Positions 35,423-44,579 of a stretch of DNA of 59,730 nt are shown piece after piece. The DNA is from an uncultured Spirochaetaceae bacterium. Lineage in GTDB: Bacteria; Spirochaetota; Spirochaetia; Sphaerochaetales; Sphaerochaetaceae. Numbering within the stretch: the first letter of the stretch is position 1; each line of letters opens with the position of its first letter. A model generated the notes under the pieces. That model did no database searches. It was not told where the DNA came from and was given only the letters and a program-made list of their open reading frames with translations. Location: assembly GCA_944389075.1 (NCBI GenBank), contig CALXLA010000041.1, positions 1 to 59,730 on the forward strand, read 5' to 3'. The position numbers were made by a program, and so were the translations under genes.

Positions 35423-36784
35423 ATGAGTGAAAGAGCAATTCAGAAAAACTCAATCACAGAAGGTGTAATCTGGAAACAGCTGCTGAAATTCTTCATTCCC
35501 ATAGTGCTGGGGACATTCTTTCAGCAGCTCTACAATACTGTCGATGCGATAATCGTCGGACAGTTCCTCGGCAAGGAGGCACTTGCAGCAGTCGGAGGCG
35601 GCACAGGAACCGTAATAGGTCTCCTCATAGGCTTCTTCACGGGCTTGTCCGCGGGTGCCACTGTTGTGATATCGCAGCACTATGGCGCAAAGGATGATGA
35701 GAAGATATCCAAGTCCATACATACGGCTTTCGCGCTTGCGATAGCTGGGGCAATCATCATCACGATAGCAGGTCTTGCCACATCGGAAAGAATCCTGATA
35801 GCCATCGGCACGCCTGATGATATCCTTCCGCTCGCAACCAGATACATAAACATCTATTTCGCCGGTTCTCTCTTCGTTGTCATCTACAACATGGCAGCGG
35901 GCGTGTTCAGGGCAATCGGAGACAGCAGGAGCCCCTTCCTGTTTCTGGTAGCAGGATGCGTGACAAATATCGTATTAGACCTATTCTTCGTCGGTGTAAT
36001 CGGAATGAATGTCGAGGGCGCTGCCTATGCGACCGTAATTTCGCAGGCAGTATCAGTGCTTCTGGCAGTGATTGTGCTGAAAAAGAAGCAGGATTCCACG
36101 AAGCTTGTATTCCGTCAAATACGATTTGATGTCCCATTACTGAAGAATATGCTCGCAATTGGTGTCCCTGCTGGTATACAGAGCGTCATGTATACGATAA
36201 GCAATCTTATCATCCAGGCCTCGATAAACAGCTTCGGAACAGATACGGCGGCAGCATGGGCGGCATACTCAAAACTCGACCAGTGCTATTGGATGGTTGT
36301 AAATGCCTTTGGCCTCGCAATCACGACATTCGTGGGACAGAACTTCGGAGCAGGCAGGATTGACCGTGCGAAGAGAGGCATAAAAGTCTGTATGGGTATG
36401 GCTTCAGGCACAACAATAGTACTTACGGCCATCTACCTTCTCTTCGGGGATTATGGTCTTCTCCTCTTCACAACGGACAGGGGTGTCATAGATATCGGCA
36501 TCGAAATCATCATGCAGATAGCTCCATGGTTCATATCATTCGTACCTATAGAGCTTCTTTCAGGTGCTATAAGAGGAGCAGGTAAATCGCTTGTTCCCAC
36601 AGTCATACTGATATTCGGAGTATGCGGTCTGAGAATCATATGGCTTCTCATCGTGCCATTCGTCATGCCGACTCTGTTCGGTGTACTCGCATCCTATCCG
36701 ATCTCCTGGGTGATCTCGGCTGTGCTGTTCATTGCATACTATCTGAAAGGCGATATTTTCATGGAGAAACGCAGAGCCGCCTGA
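35423..36784 (+). CDS. MATE-family efflux transporter
   Basis: A 12-helix Na+ or H+ antiporter-type exporter. Typical features: GVIWKQLLKFFIPIVLGTFF at the start, LYNTVDAIIVGQFLGKEALAAVGG in helix 1-2, GVFRAIGDSRSPF before helix 5 and a repeat GAIRGAGKSLVPT in the second half. Helix count and length (453) fit. The start is three bases past the galK stop without its own strong ribosome-binding site, so coupling is likely. The 3' end overlaps the convergent YolD-like gene by 26 bases. Substrate unknown. Confidence 0.9.
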   Translation: MSERAIQKNSITEGVIWKQLLKFFIPIVLGTFFQQLYNTVDAIIVGQFLGKEALAAVGGGTGTVIGLLIGFFTGLSAGATVVISQHYGAKDDEKISKSIHTAFALAIAGAIIITIAGLATSERILIAIGTPDDILPLATRYINIYFAGSLFVVIYNMAAGVFRAIGDSRSPFLFLVAGCVTNIVLDLFFVGVIGMNVEGAAYATVISQAVSVLLAVIVLKKKQDSTKLVFRQIRFDVPLLKNMLAIGVPAGIQSVMYTISNLIIQASINSFGTDTAAAWAAYSKLDQCYWMVVNAFGLAITTFVGQNFGAGRIDRAKRGIKVCMGMASGTTIVLTAIYLLFGDYGLLLFTTDRGVIDIGIEIIMQIAPWFISFVPIELLSGAIRGAGKSLVPTVILIFGVCGLRIIWLLIVPFVMPTLFGVLASYPISWVISAVLFIAYYLKGDIFMEKRRAA

Positions 36785-37163
36785 TCGATATCACATCATC
36801 GACAGGAATGCGGAGGCCATCAGAAAGCACGATCTGGCGTTTCTCCCAATCAAGCTTCGCGACCTTAGAACACACAGACAGCAAGGCACCTCCGCTTTTT
36901 ACGGGGTCCTTGCTGAAATATTCCAGGCTGATGGCATCATCGGCGCTGAGACTGGAGAGAATCAAATCAAGGGAAGCCTTCTCATCATCTGAGAGCACAG
37001 GCTTCTCTTCTGTCATTCTTGCAGTCTCTGCAATCACATCCTCATATCCCGTCAGTGCCGCAAATGGAGAGAACTGCGCAGCTCTTTCTTCCCTTCCCAT
37101 CCTTGGATGCTTTTCCGATGTATGGTGAGGAAGGCTTATTATATCATCATATGGACCCGTCAT
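36759..37163 (-). CDS. YolD-like protein
   Basis: A small protein (134 residues) with the family opening PYDDIISLPHHTSEKHPRM and RAAQFSPFAALTGYEDVI. YolD-like genes in firmicutes usually pair with a Y-family polymerase of the UvrX/YqjW type, as here: the ATG overlaps the polymerase stop by four bases. The biochemical role is unknown; they are often DNA-damage-inducible. A weak match to the YolD fold (WYL-like strand at the end, RIPVDDVISIRRL) is visible. Confidence 0.85.
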   Translation of the reverse strand: MTGPYDDIISLPHHTSEKHPRMGREERAAQFSPFAALTGYEDVIAETARMTEEKPVLSDDEKASLDLILSSLSADDAISLEYFSKDPVKSGGALLSVCSKVAKLDWEKRQIVLSDGLRIPVDDVISIRRLCVSP

Positions 37164-38605
37164 GCCTTATGGCCTCCTATCTGGCTGTTTCTCCCCCTCT
37201 GGGTAGCACCTTCAACAAGATTCATGCCCCGGAGAAGCGCGTTCTTACCGAACTTATTCTTTATCGATACAGCTGCGGCCTGCACCTTCTTCTCCTTCTG
37301 AGGATCTTCAGAAGATGGTTCCTCGAACAAATCAGCCTGATGAGTATTCATCGCATCCTTTTCAGGAATGACATGATTTGCCGTGACATACAGCCTCCTG
37401 ACAAGCAAATCGGAAGACACTATCGACGAGAACAGGGATTCAATACTATCCCTGAAAATCCTAGACGATGATGTATAGCGTCCCAGACTGATGCTTCCAT
37501 GGCTATGCTTCGGTACGCTTCTCCCATAGAAATCAACAGAAACCTCTCCTGTGAACGAGTCGTCTTTCACATTCTCTATGTCATAGCCGATAGTGAGCAC
37601 TAGCTGATCCGACGCAAGGCCTTTGCCAACAAGATCCAGAGACAAGCTATCTGCCATCTCCTTTGCGACAACCAGGGCTTTTTCAGCACTGTATGGACAC
37701 TGCAGCACTTGTCCTGCTCCTATGCTGTTCTCCTTGGGCCTGTACCTCTTGATATCCTCGATGGTACATGGCTCCCAACCCCATGCATGGTCAATGAGAA
37801 GCTCTGCATTGACACCGAACAGCCTGTAAAGGAGATCCTCATGCTCAATAGAACATCTGGCGACATCTCCCATTGTATAGATCCTGTGGGCCTCAAGCTT
37901 TCTGCCATAGCCTCTTCCGACACGCCAGAAATCGGTGAGAGGACGATGTGTCCAGAGCTTTTCCCTGTATGACATCTCATCAAGTTCCGCGATCCTTACG
38001 CCATCCTTATCAGCCTTCATATGCTTTGCATGGATATCCATGGCGATCTTCGCAAGATAGAGATTGGTACCTATGCCGACAGTAGCGGTGATGCCAGTTT
38101 CTAAGAGAACCTCCCTTACGATGCTCATCGCGAAGTCATGCGCGCTCTGGCCTCTGGCCTTAAGATAGTCAGTCGCATCTATGAAGACCTCATCGATTGA
38201 ATACACGTGGATATCATCAGGAGAGACATGACGGAGGTATATATCATAGATTCTGGCGCTCTCCTTCATGTACATCGCCATCTGAGGCGGTGCGATTATG
38301 AAATCAATGGCAAGGGAAGGATCAGCATCAAGCTCAGAGGCAAGACATGAAGAAAGGGAAAGAGAAGAAACTCCCCTTTCCCTGTTTGCCTTCCGTATGC
38401 GCTCACGGACCTCGAAAAGCCGTGCTCTTCCAGAAAGCCTGGTATAGCGCTTGAGTGACGGAGATAACGCAAGGCAGATAGTCTTGTCAGTACGCTCAGG
38501 ATCCGCGACAGCAAGGTTCGTATCAAGAGGATCGAGATTCCTTGCCGCGCATTCAGCTGATGCGTAGAATGACTTGAGATCTATCGCGATATACGTTCTC
38601 CCCAC
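37160..38605 (-). CDS. Y-family translesion DNA polymerase (UvrX/UmuC-like)
   Basis: Lesion-bypass polymerase. Catalytic motifs: YIAIDLKSFYASAEC (first metal Asp), YSIDEVFIDATDYL (DE pair) and GIGTNLYLAKIAMD. A little-finger domain follows, and the last 70 residues are basic and probably flexible; I see no clear QLxLF-type beta-clamp peptide. The start is GTG with AGGAGAGACT upstream. It precedes the YolD-like gene in one operon. It resembles the UvrX/YqjW branch rather than DinB, judged by the AVADPERTDKTICLALSP loop and the YolD partner. Confidence 0.88.
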   Translation of the reverse strand: MGRTYIAIDLKSFYASAECAARNLDPLDTNLAVADPERTDKTICLALSPSLKRYTRLSGRARLFEVRERIRKANRERGVSSLSLSSCLASELDADPSLAIDFIIAPPQMAMYMKESARIYDIYLRHVSPDDIHVYSIDEVFIDATDYLKARGQSAHDFAMSIVREVLLETGITATVGIGTNLYLAKIAMDIHAKHMKADKDGVRIAELDEMSYREKLWTHRPLTDFWRVGRGYGRKLEAHRIYTMGDVARCSIEHEDLLYRLFGVNAELLIDHAWGWEPCTIEDIKRYRPKENSIGAGQVLQCPYSAEKALVVAKEMADSLSLDLVGKGLASDQLVLTIGYDIENVKDDSFTGEVSVDFYGRSVPKHSHGSISLGRYTSSSRIFRDSIESLFSSIVSSDLLVRRLYVTANHVIPEKDAMNTHQADLFEEPSSEDPQKEKKVQAAAVSIKNKFGKNALLRGMNLVEGATQRGRNSQIGGHKA

Positions 38606-38613
38606 AGTCTCTC

Positions 38614-39387
38614 CTATTGTCTTGAGATATCTGTACCGAAGTACTTCATCGAAAGCTCAGAGAGCCTGCCGCTCTCGGACATCTCGGTTATCGCCTCATT
38701 GATCTTCTCAAGAAGCGCTGCCGAGTTCTCGCCCTTCTTCACAGGAATCGCGACTTCATGGACGACATCATCGATGCATGCGATCTTGAAAGGCGCATCA
38801 GGATGGACTTCCATATAGTCATAGAATACGACCTCAGCATTCAGTGTTGCATCGATCCTTCCCGTGCGGAGAAGCTCGAATGTCTGATTGAGGTCATCGA
38901 CTCCAGTGACCTTTGCGCCATATGACTCAGCGACCTCCGCATAAGTGCTGGAGATTGTATTCGCAGTAGTCTTCCCTGCAAGATCATCCATACTGTCGAT
39001 AGTACTGTCAGTACGCGTGATGACCGCAGTCCTGTTATATGCATAAGGTATTGAGAAGTCATAGGCTTCCTGCCGCTCAGGAGTGACATCGACTCCGTTT
39101 GCCATGATGTCATAGCGTCCCGCATCAAGACCTGCAAGAAGCCCGTCCCATTCGCCCTCTACGAAAACTGCCTCAACCCCAAGGTATTCAGCAATCCCCT
39201 TCGCGACTTCTGTATCGTATCCGACAAGCTGTCCTGATGCATCATGATATGTCCATGGAGACCATGTGCCTTCCATAGCGACTGTGATCTGCCCTTTATC
39301 CTCAATCTGAGAGAGTCTGTCGCCGCTGTCCTTCGAGCATGATGCTATAAGCAGGACAGAAAGCAAAATCAGTGCGATTCTCTTCAA
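38614..39387 (-). CDS. Polar amino-acid ABC transporter binding lipoprotein
   Basis: Captures an amino acid outside the membrane. Signal peptide KRIALILLSVLLIASCS has a lipobox LIASC; the ligand-binding lobes are typical of SBP family 3 (ITVAMEGTWSPWTYHD, VGYDTEVAKGIAEYLG, YDIMANGVDVTPERQEAYDF). A late GRLSELSMKYFGTDI is the usual C-terminal helix. The start overlaps the permease stop by four bases. Cystine- or glutamine-type ligands are common for this branch; the exact one is unknown. Confidence 0.88.
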   Translation of the reverse strand: MKRIALILLSVLLIASCSKDSGDRLSQIEDKGQITVAMEGTWSPWTYHDASGQLVGYDTEVAKGIAEYLGVEAVFVEGEWDGLLAGLDAGRYDIMANGVDVTPERQEAYDFSIPYAYNRTAVITRTDSTIDSMDDLAGKTTANTISSTYAEVAESYGAKVTGVDDLNQTFELLRTGRIDATLNAEVVFYDYMEVHPDAPFKIACIDDVVHEVAIPVKKGENSAALLEKINEAITEMSESGRLSELSMKYFGTDISRQ

Positions 39388-40055
39388 GTTGTACCCCCAT
39401 TGCTAAGTTTCATCTCTCCTTTCCTCTGCAGCCATGTCAGGACTGTGCAGAACATGAGATAGATAAATCCGACTTCCATATACAATACTAATGGCTCATA
39501 TGTCCTGGCAACTATGCGCTGGGTGGCCATGAACATCTCCGCGACAGTTATATTCGCGGCAAGGGATGTATCCTTCACCATTGCGATCAGAGAATTCGAG
39601 AGCGACGGAAAAGCTGTTCTCAGAGCCTGAGGCATCATGATATATCTCATGACCTGCATGAACTTGAGCCCGAGGCACTTTCCTGCTTCCAGCTGACCAG
39701 CAGGAACAGATTCGAGCGCTGCCCTGATGATCTCAGCGCAGTATGCGCCTTCATTTACCGAAAAGACAATCACGGCTGCCGGAAACGGAGGCAGCACTAT
39801 GCCGACAGAAGGCAGGCCATAGAATATGACGAACAGCTGGACAAGAAGCGGCGTCCCCCTGACCACCCAGATATATAACCTGGCGATTTCCTTCAGGACA
39901 CGTATGTTCGCATACTGGACAAGCGCCGTGGCTGTGGCTATGACAAGTGCAATTGAGAATGATATCGCAGTCAGCGGGATTGTCATAGTAAGCCCGGGAA
40001 GCAGTATGTCCCAGAAGGAATCTATTATTAACTGTATAATCCTTGAATCCAACAT
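39384..40055 (-). CDS. Polar amino-acid ABC transporter permease (HisM/GlnP type)
   Basis: Inner-membrane subunit with about five helices; GLTMTIPLTAISFSIALVIA begins the core and EAGKCLGLKFMQVMRYIMMP is the EAA loop that contacts the ATPase. VVRGTPLLVQLFVIFYGLPS is the family signature. Translationally coupled to the binding protein. No ATPase gene follows or precedes, so the ATPase must be encoded elsewhere. Confidence 0.9.
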   Translation of the reverse strand: MLDSRIIQLIIDSFWDILLPGLTMTIPLTAISFSIALVIATATALVQYANIRVLKEIARLYIWVVRGTPLLVQLFVIFYGLPSVGIVLPPFPAAVIVFSVNEGAYCAEIIRAALESVPAGQLEAGKCLGLKFMQVMRYIMMPQALRTAFPSLSNSLIAMVKDTSLAANITVAEMFMATQRIVARTYEPLVLYMEVGFIYLMFCTVLTWLQRKGEMKLSNGGTT

Positions 40056-40102
40056 TTTCCTTCTGAAAAATACATGTAAAACGCTGCTTTGGAAATAGGA
40101 TG

Positions 40103-40378
40103 CTATTTCTTTTTGGAAACTTTCTCGTTCGCCCTTATCTTTCCTTTCTTAGACTGGATGATTATGCGGCCAGGCATACCTGAGTTCTTGATGTGCTTTC
40201 TTGCCGCCTCCACAGCTTCCTGCTGGGTCCTGTAGTATTTCGTGATCCGGACATTATCCTTCTCCTTCTCATACCAGCCTTTCTCAGCATCCATGAAGAT
40301 ATAGCGCATCTGAACTGTCTTTGACTTCGCATCAGCACTTCCTGCGATTTCGATGACTTCGTTCTTTTCTTCTGCCAT
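40103..40378 (-). CDS. DUF2188-like small protein
   Basis: A 91-residue basic protein. The second half matches the DUF2188 pattern: RTQQEAVEAARKHIKNSG, then PGRIIIQSKKGKIRANE. It has no signal peptide or membrane segment. DUF2188 proteins have no established function. It stands alone between divergent genes. Confidence 0.6.
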   Translation of the reverse strand: MAEEKNEVIEIAGSADAKSKTVQMRYIFMDAEKGWYEKEKDNVRITKYYRTQQEAVEAARKHIKNSGMPGRIIIQSKKGKIRANEKVSKKK

Positions 40379-40451
40379 GAATTCCTCCTTTAGATAATTT
40401 CCATCCTTTTCTTCTTATAACATGATACTGTAAAATCAAGCTGGTGGGATT

Positions 40452-41918
40452 ATGAAAAGAATATTGCTCTGTTTTTCCATATTTTTGCTGTTGCTTTCCA
40501 CATTGCCAGCGGCAAGCTGGACTCCTGATACTGTGAAAGTAGGCACCTTGAATGACCAATGGACGATGGGTGGCATCAACAGGAATGACGATGACCAGTA
40601 CTCATATGGCATAGACTTCATTGTAGCGGCCGAAGCCTGGGAATTGTCGCTCGACTTCATAGGAGTGACGAACAGGGGGTGGAAGGATGTATGGACAGAG
40701 GGAAAAAGCGATCAGAATCCCACTTCCTGGTATGAAGGCAGATACGATCTCATTGACCTGGACTTCAAGTTCAAGACATATCCTGTGGATATACCGGGGC
40801 TCAGGATATCGGTATTCCCATATGCCGGTTTCAACATGGTGGGAAACTTCGGGCTGGAATGGGTTCAGAATCTGATTCACAAAATCTCGCACATCCATGA
40901 TGTCCATATCGAATATGAACCTCAGGGAACATACCTCTTCCCTGTCCTTGGTGCGGATATCTCGATAGCATCATCATTCAATTTCGCGGATGAGAGGATG
41001 TCATCATCCTCGATAGGGATTTCTGCTGACTTCAATACAGACAATGCGATCGGATACGAGACATCGCAATACGTTGGCGGAAGCATCTTCATCGAGCGGA
41101 ACAAGGAGAAAATCATAAATCTCTCACTCGGCTATAAGTGGATACAGCAGCATACAGACTGGAAGACACATTCCCTTGCTGCCTGGTATTACAGCGGACC
41201 CACATTCTCATTCCTGCTCAATGCTGGCGCTCTTACAATCGATTACACCGCAGGGCTTGCACACAGAAGCGGCTACACGACAATCTATGTCGATATCATG
41301 TCATTCTGGGAAACACCTGTATGGAAGGAAAGCGATATAAGCGTGAGAGTCGGCTATGCGCGTCAGGCAAAGAGGAACTTCAACAACCTCCAGCTTGGAA
41401 TGGCAATCGGTGACCTTCCTCTCAACCTTGTCGTAAGCACAAGATATGTCGCAGGAAATCCACTTAATCCGGCTGATGAATTCAAAGCAGATAATCATAT
41501 AACTCCAAGGAAGAAATTCAACTGCTCGTCCTGGACAATAGGCATCGAGTATGAATCGCCATCAGACTGGAGCGATGGCTGGGTCAGCTTCTTCGTCCGT
41601 GCATCGATGGGCATCGACAACCTCATGATAACCACGCTCACCAATACAATCAGAGAAGAGCCTTTGCCAAGCATAGATGAAGCAGACATTCTCTTTATCG
41701 CAGATCTTGAAGCTGGAATTGCATTGCTTCCTGAAGGACTTCTGAAGGCCGGGATCGCGACTTATCAGCTGTTTGTTTCAGTAGGTGTCACATACTATCC
41801 TGACGGAGAGGCAGCAAGATACTATCTGGATAAATATGACAACGGCAATCGCGGCGATATGGTGGCTCTTCTGCTTCCGAGGGCAACATTCGGACTGGAG
41901 ATAGGCCTGGATCTCTGA
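40452..41918 (+). CDS. Predicted outer-membrane beta-barrel protein
   Basis: A 488-residue exported protein: signal peptide KRILLCFSIFLLLLSTLPAAS, then alternating strands throughout (YSYGIDFIVAAEAWELSLDF, SFLLNAGALTIDYTAGLAH, SVRVGYARQAKRN, LNLVVSTRYVAG) and a final RATFGLEIGLDL strand. The early GGINRNDDDQYSYGIDF faintly recalls the LpxR/DUF2219 opening; I do not rely on this. The ribosome-binding site is GGTGGG, seven bases before the ATG. It lies 47 bases ahead of carD, which has its own promoter. Confidence 0.65.
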   Translation: MKRILLCFSIFLLLLSTLPAASWTPDTVKVGTLNDQWTMGGINRNDDDQYSYGIDFIVAAEAWELSLDFIGVTNRGWKDVWTEGKSDQNPTSWYEGRYDLIDLDFKFKTYPVDIPGLRISVFPYAGFNMVGNFGLEWVQNLIHKISHIHDVHIEYEPQGTYLFPVLGADISIASSFNFADERMSSSSIGISADFNTDNAIGYETSQYVGGSIFIERNKEKIINLSLGYKWIQQHTDWKTHSLAAWYYSGPTFSFLLNAGALTIDYTAGLAHRSGYTTIYVDIMSFWETPVWKESDISVRVGYARQAKRNFNNLQLGMAIGDLPLNLVVSTRYVAGNPLNPADEFKADNHITPRKKFNCSSWTIGIEYESPSDWSDGWVSFFVRASMGIDNLMITTLTNTIREEPLPSIDEADILFIADLEAGIALLPEGLLKAGIATYQLFVSVGVTYYPDGEAARYYLDKYDNGNRGDMVALLLPRATFGLEIGLDL

Positions 41919-41931
41919 TTTTTCTTTCTCA

Positions 41932-41965
41932 TTGAGATTTCGGGCCGCAGTGTTATCATTGATTT
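41932..41965 (+). promoter_or_regulatory. Promoter of the carD-ispDF operon
   Basis: TTGAGA (41932-41937), 16 bases, then TG-T-TATCAT with the -10 hexamer at 41954-41959. The -10 ends six bases before the carD ATG and no Shine-Dalgarno sequence is present, so the message is probably leaderless. Confidence 0.6.
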
Positions 41966-42457
41966 ATGGCAGGAACAAAAGCTAAATCAGGATTCCGTGT
42001 TGGAGACAGCGTAGTATATCCACTTCAGGGTGTTGGATTTATTCGCGCGAAAGAAAGCCGGAACGCCAAGGAATACTATCGGATCCAGATCCTATCATCG
42101 GAAATGGATGTCCTCCTGCCTGTCGAGACTGCCCTGAGTCTGGGGCTTCGGCATCTGGCGACACAAGACGAGGCCAAGAAGGCCATTTCCTCCCTATCTG
42201 TACGTCGTGAGATGTCACGCATGGACTGGAAGTCGAGGCTTCTGATGAATCAGGAACTGATGAAGGAAGGCTCGCTTCTGGCTGTTGCGAGTGTCGTGAA
42301 CTCCTTGTACCACCGTTCAAAGATAAAGGAACTGCCGGTACAGGAACGCAAGCTCTACGACAATGCCCTGACACTGCTTGTCGATGAATCATCTTCTGTG
42401 CTAGGAATAAACGCGGAGGAGATGAAGAAGAAAATCTTCAGCAGACTTGAGAAATGA
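41966..42457 (+). CDS. carD: CarD/CdnL-family transcription regulator
   Basis: Binds RNA polymerase beta and stabilises open promoter complexes. The N-terminal RNA-polymerase-interaction domain is FRVGDSVVYPLQGVGFI and EYYRIQILSSEMDVLLPVE; the C-terminal half is a helical DNA-binding domain (EMSRMDWKSRLLMNQELMK). At 163 residues it is typical. It is first in the carD-ispD-ispF operon; its stop overlaps the ispD ATG. This linkage is characteristic of spirochaetes and several other phyla. Confidence 0.9.
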   Translation: MAGTKAKSGFRVGDSVVYPLQGVGFIRAKESRNAKEYYRIQILSSEMDVLLPVETALSLGLRHLATQDEAKKAISSLSVRREMSRMDWKSRLLMNQELMKEGSLLAVASVVNSLYHRSKIKELPVQERKLYDNALTLLVDESSSVLGINAEEMKKKIFSRLEK

Positions 42458-43242
42458 TTCCACCATTTGCAGCAATAATAACAGCCGCAGGAGCTTCAGC
42501 GAGATTCCTGAATGGCCGTATTGAAGACGTGAAGAAAGAATATCTTTCGATAGATGGACATACTGTGCTATATAAGGCTGCGAAGCCTTTTTTTGAAATA
42601 CCGGGGCTTTCTGCCGTAGCCGTGACATATCCTGAGGGTTCCGAGGATGAAGCCGCAGTAGCGCTTGAAGATCTCATGGATATCCAGACAGTACCTATGA
42701 TACTCGTCCCTGGTGGTGATACACGTACAGACTCAGTAAGGAAAGCACTTGAGGCTCTCAGAACACTTCCCGCTTCATTTGACTACATAGCAATACATGA
42801 TGGAGCAAGACCATTTGCCACAAAGGAACTGATAATCCGGACGCTGGCAACTGCTGCAGTGGTCGGAGGAGCAGCCCCCGCGACAAGAGTGACAGATGCG
42901 CTCAGAACATTATCTCCTGATGGCATGATTTCCTCCACAGTCGACAAGTCATCGATAATAGCGCTTCAGACACCACAGATATTCAGCGCTGATAAGCTTT
43001 TCGATGCATATGACGCATTCCATGGTTCCGCAGATGACGATGTGGAGATATTCATAAAGGCTGGATACAAAGCTGCAGCAATACAGGGCGACAGGAAGAA
43101 CAGGAAGATAACCTATGCCGATGATATTCCTGATGCAGCGAAGCAGATCGAGGAATACGCCGCGGCAAGGGAGAAAGGCAGGAAGAGCGCAGCAGCATCA
43201 AGACGCATGCGTGAGCTCATGGCAGAAGGAAATGGAAAATGA
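42454..43242 (+). CDS. ispD: 2-C-methyl-D-erythritol 4-phosphate cytidylyltransferase
   Basis: Third step of the MEP isoprenoid pathway: makes CDP-methylerythritol from CTP. Key features: AAIITAAGASARF (CTP-binding loop), VPGGDTRTDSVRKALEAL, YIAIHDGARPF and TVDKSSIIALQTPQIF. A C-terminal tail of about 30 residues is basic and low in conservation. Its ATG overlaps the carD stop, and its stop overlaps ispF, so the three are coupled. Confidence 0.92.
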   Translation: MIPPFAAIITAAGASARFLNGRIEDVKKEYLSIDGHTVLYKAAKPFFEIPGLSAVAVTYPEGSEDEAAVALEDLMDIQTVPMILVPGGDTRTDSVRKALEALRTLPASFDYIAIHDGARPFATKELIIRTLATAAVVGGAAPATRVTDALRTLSPDGMISSTVDKSSIIALQTPQIFSADKLFDAYDAFHGSADDDVEIFIKAGYKAAAIQGDRKNRKITYADDIPDAAKQIEEYAAAREKGRKSAAASRRMRELMAEGNGK

Positions 43243-43697
43243 GGATAGGCTTCGGTTCTGATATCCACAAACTCGAAGAAGGCAGGAAGCTGATGATCGG
43301 CGGCATTCTGATACCATCAGACAAAGGAGAGGCCGCACACTCTGATGGAGATGTCCTTCTTCATGCGATAATCGATGCAATTCTTGGAGCAGCGGCTGCT
43401 GGCGATATCGGGGAGCTGTTTCCTCCTGATGATAACAAATGGAAGGATGCTGATAGCACCATTCTGCTGAAACATGTCATGGATGTCCTGAAACCTGAAA
43501 TCGGGAACATCGATGCAGTGATAACTCTGGAAAGTCCAAAGCTTGGATCATGGAAAGATATAATACGCAAGAAAGTCGCATCCCTTCTCTCCATTGATGA
43601 ATCAAGAGTATCAATAAAAGCCAAGACCGCAGAGGGCCTTGGCGATATCGGATCCGGGCGTGCGATAAAAGCAGAAGCCATCATCCTCATTGGATAA
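43239..43697 (+). CDS. ispF: 2-C-methyl-D-erythritol 2,4-cyclodiphosphate synthase
   Basis: Fifth MEP-pathway step. Zinc ligands D8 and H10 are in GFGSDIHKLEEGRKL, with H42 in the DVLLHAIIDAILGAA segment; IKAKTAEGLGDIG is the C-terminal signature. Length 152 is normal. It ends the operon, with a hairpin terminator five bases after the stop. ispE is not here. Confidence 0.93.
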   Translation: MRIGFGSDIHKLEEGRKLMIGGILIPSDKGEAAHSDGDVLLHAIIDAILGAAAAGDIGELFPPDDNKWKDADSTILLKHVMDVLKPEIGNIDAVITLESPKLGSWKDIIRKKVASLLSIDESRVSIKAKTAEGLGDIGSGRAIKAEAIILIG

Positions 43698-43701
43698 CAG
43701 A

Positions 43702-43720
43702 GCCTGCCATGACGGCAGGC
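43702..43720. terminator. Hairpin between ispF and the convergent ATPase
   Basis: GCCTGCC pairs with GGCAGGC around ATGAC, followed by TTCATTC. It overlaps no gene and could serve both convergent units, though the minus-strand tail is weaker. Confidence 0.75.
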
Positions 43721-43725
43721 TTCAT

Positions 43726-44433
43726 TCACTTGGAGATAAGCATTGTCCGAGGATCGAGGTTGACCTTCATCGGCTTCGGCACATTGGCATGATGCGCTCT
43801 CACGACAGTCATTATAACCTTGTCGATCTTCTCATCGTATTTCAGTGCAACAAGGACATCAATAAGATCATAGTATTTGACGAGTGTGTTCGGAACACCA
43901 TATTCATCATATACGACATCCGGACGCACAGGAGATACTGAGAACCAGACCTCCAGATTCATCTTCTTTGCGAATTCCCTGATCTTCACGATATCATCCT
44001 CATCTGCTGCTGTGAGCTTATAGCCATCGAAGAGAATGCAGTCAGCCTTGAATGAGCCCTGGCTGATCAGAGATTCGAGAGAAGCAAGAACCTTGTCCAC
44101 AGGAACATTCTCCTGAGAGAAGTTCATGACGACTCTGTTTGCGAGAATAGAATTATATACAAGCGTTGCGTCATCAAGGGACTGCAGTTCCGCGATTTCC
44201 CTGAAGACTTCCTTATACCAGTTTATAACATGCTCGACATTCCCTGAGAAAGAGACATGTATTACGCTTTCACCTTTGAAGAGCTTGTCAGTCGCCAGAT
44301 GAACAAGACAAGCTGTCTTGCCAACGCCATGGCGAGATACGATGACACCGAGATTGCCACGCCCGAGACCGCCATTGATTGCTTCTTCAAAGATGCGGAG
44401 CGGGCTTACGCTGTTGAGTTCCTTGATATCCAT
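43726..44433 (-). CDS. RecA/KaiC-fold P-loop ATPase of unknown role
   Basis: A 235-residue cytoplasmic protein. Walker A-like SRHGVGKTACLVHLATDK sits near residue 35, Walker B-like strand ADCILFDGYKL near 135, and a later LVKYYDLIDVLVALKYDE strand is typical of RecA-fold proteins of the RAD55/KaiC group. No DNA-binding or second domain is visible. The ATG at 44433 follows GGAGG by five bases; an in-frame extension to 44568 lacks a ribosome-binding site and includes the fusA terminator. Transcribed on its own downstream of fusA; function unknown. Confidence 0.7.
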   Translation of the reverse strand: MDIKELNSVSPLRIFEEAINGGLGRGNLGVIVSRHGVGKTACLVHLATDKLFKGESVIHVSFSGNVEHVINWYKEVFREIAELQSLDDATLVYNSILANRVVMNFSQENVPVDKVLASLESLISQGSFKADCILFDGYKLTAADEDDIVKIREFAKKMNLEVWFSVSPVRPDVVYDEYGVPNTLVKYYDLIDVLVALKYDEKIDKVIMTVVRAHHANVPKPMKVNLDPRTMLISK

Positions 44434-44531
44434 TTGCACCTCCAATTGCTTTACATAATTGTAACATGGCAGGAGATGCAAAATACAATCTTTTTGTGCA
44501 AAAAGATCAAATCGATACAGGCAAAGAAAAT

Positions 44532-44559
44532 GAGGCCACCCCGCAATTGGAATGACCTC
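44532..44559 (-). terminator. Hairpin after fusA
   Basis: On the minus strand GAGGTCA pairs with TGGCCTC (one G-U) around a 14-base loop that can itself pair, followed by ATTTTCTTT. It begins 21 bases past the fusA stop. Confidence 0.65.
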
Positions 44560-44579
44560 TATTCCCAAAGAACTGAGCC

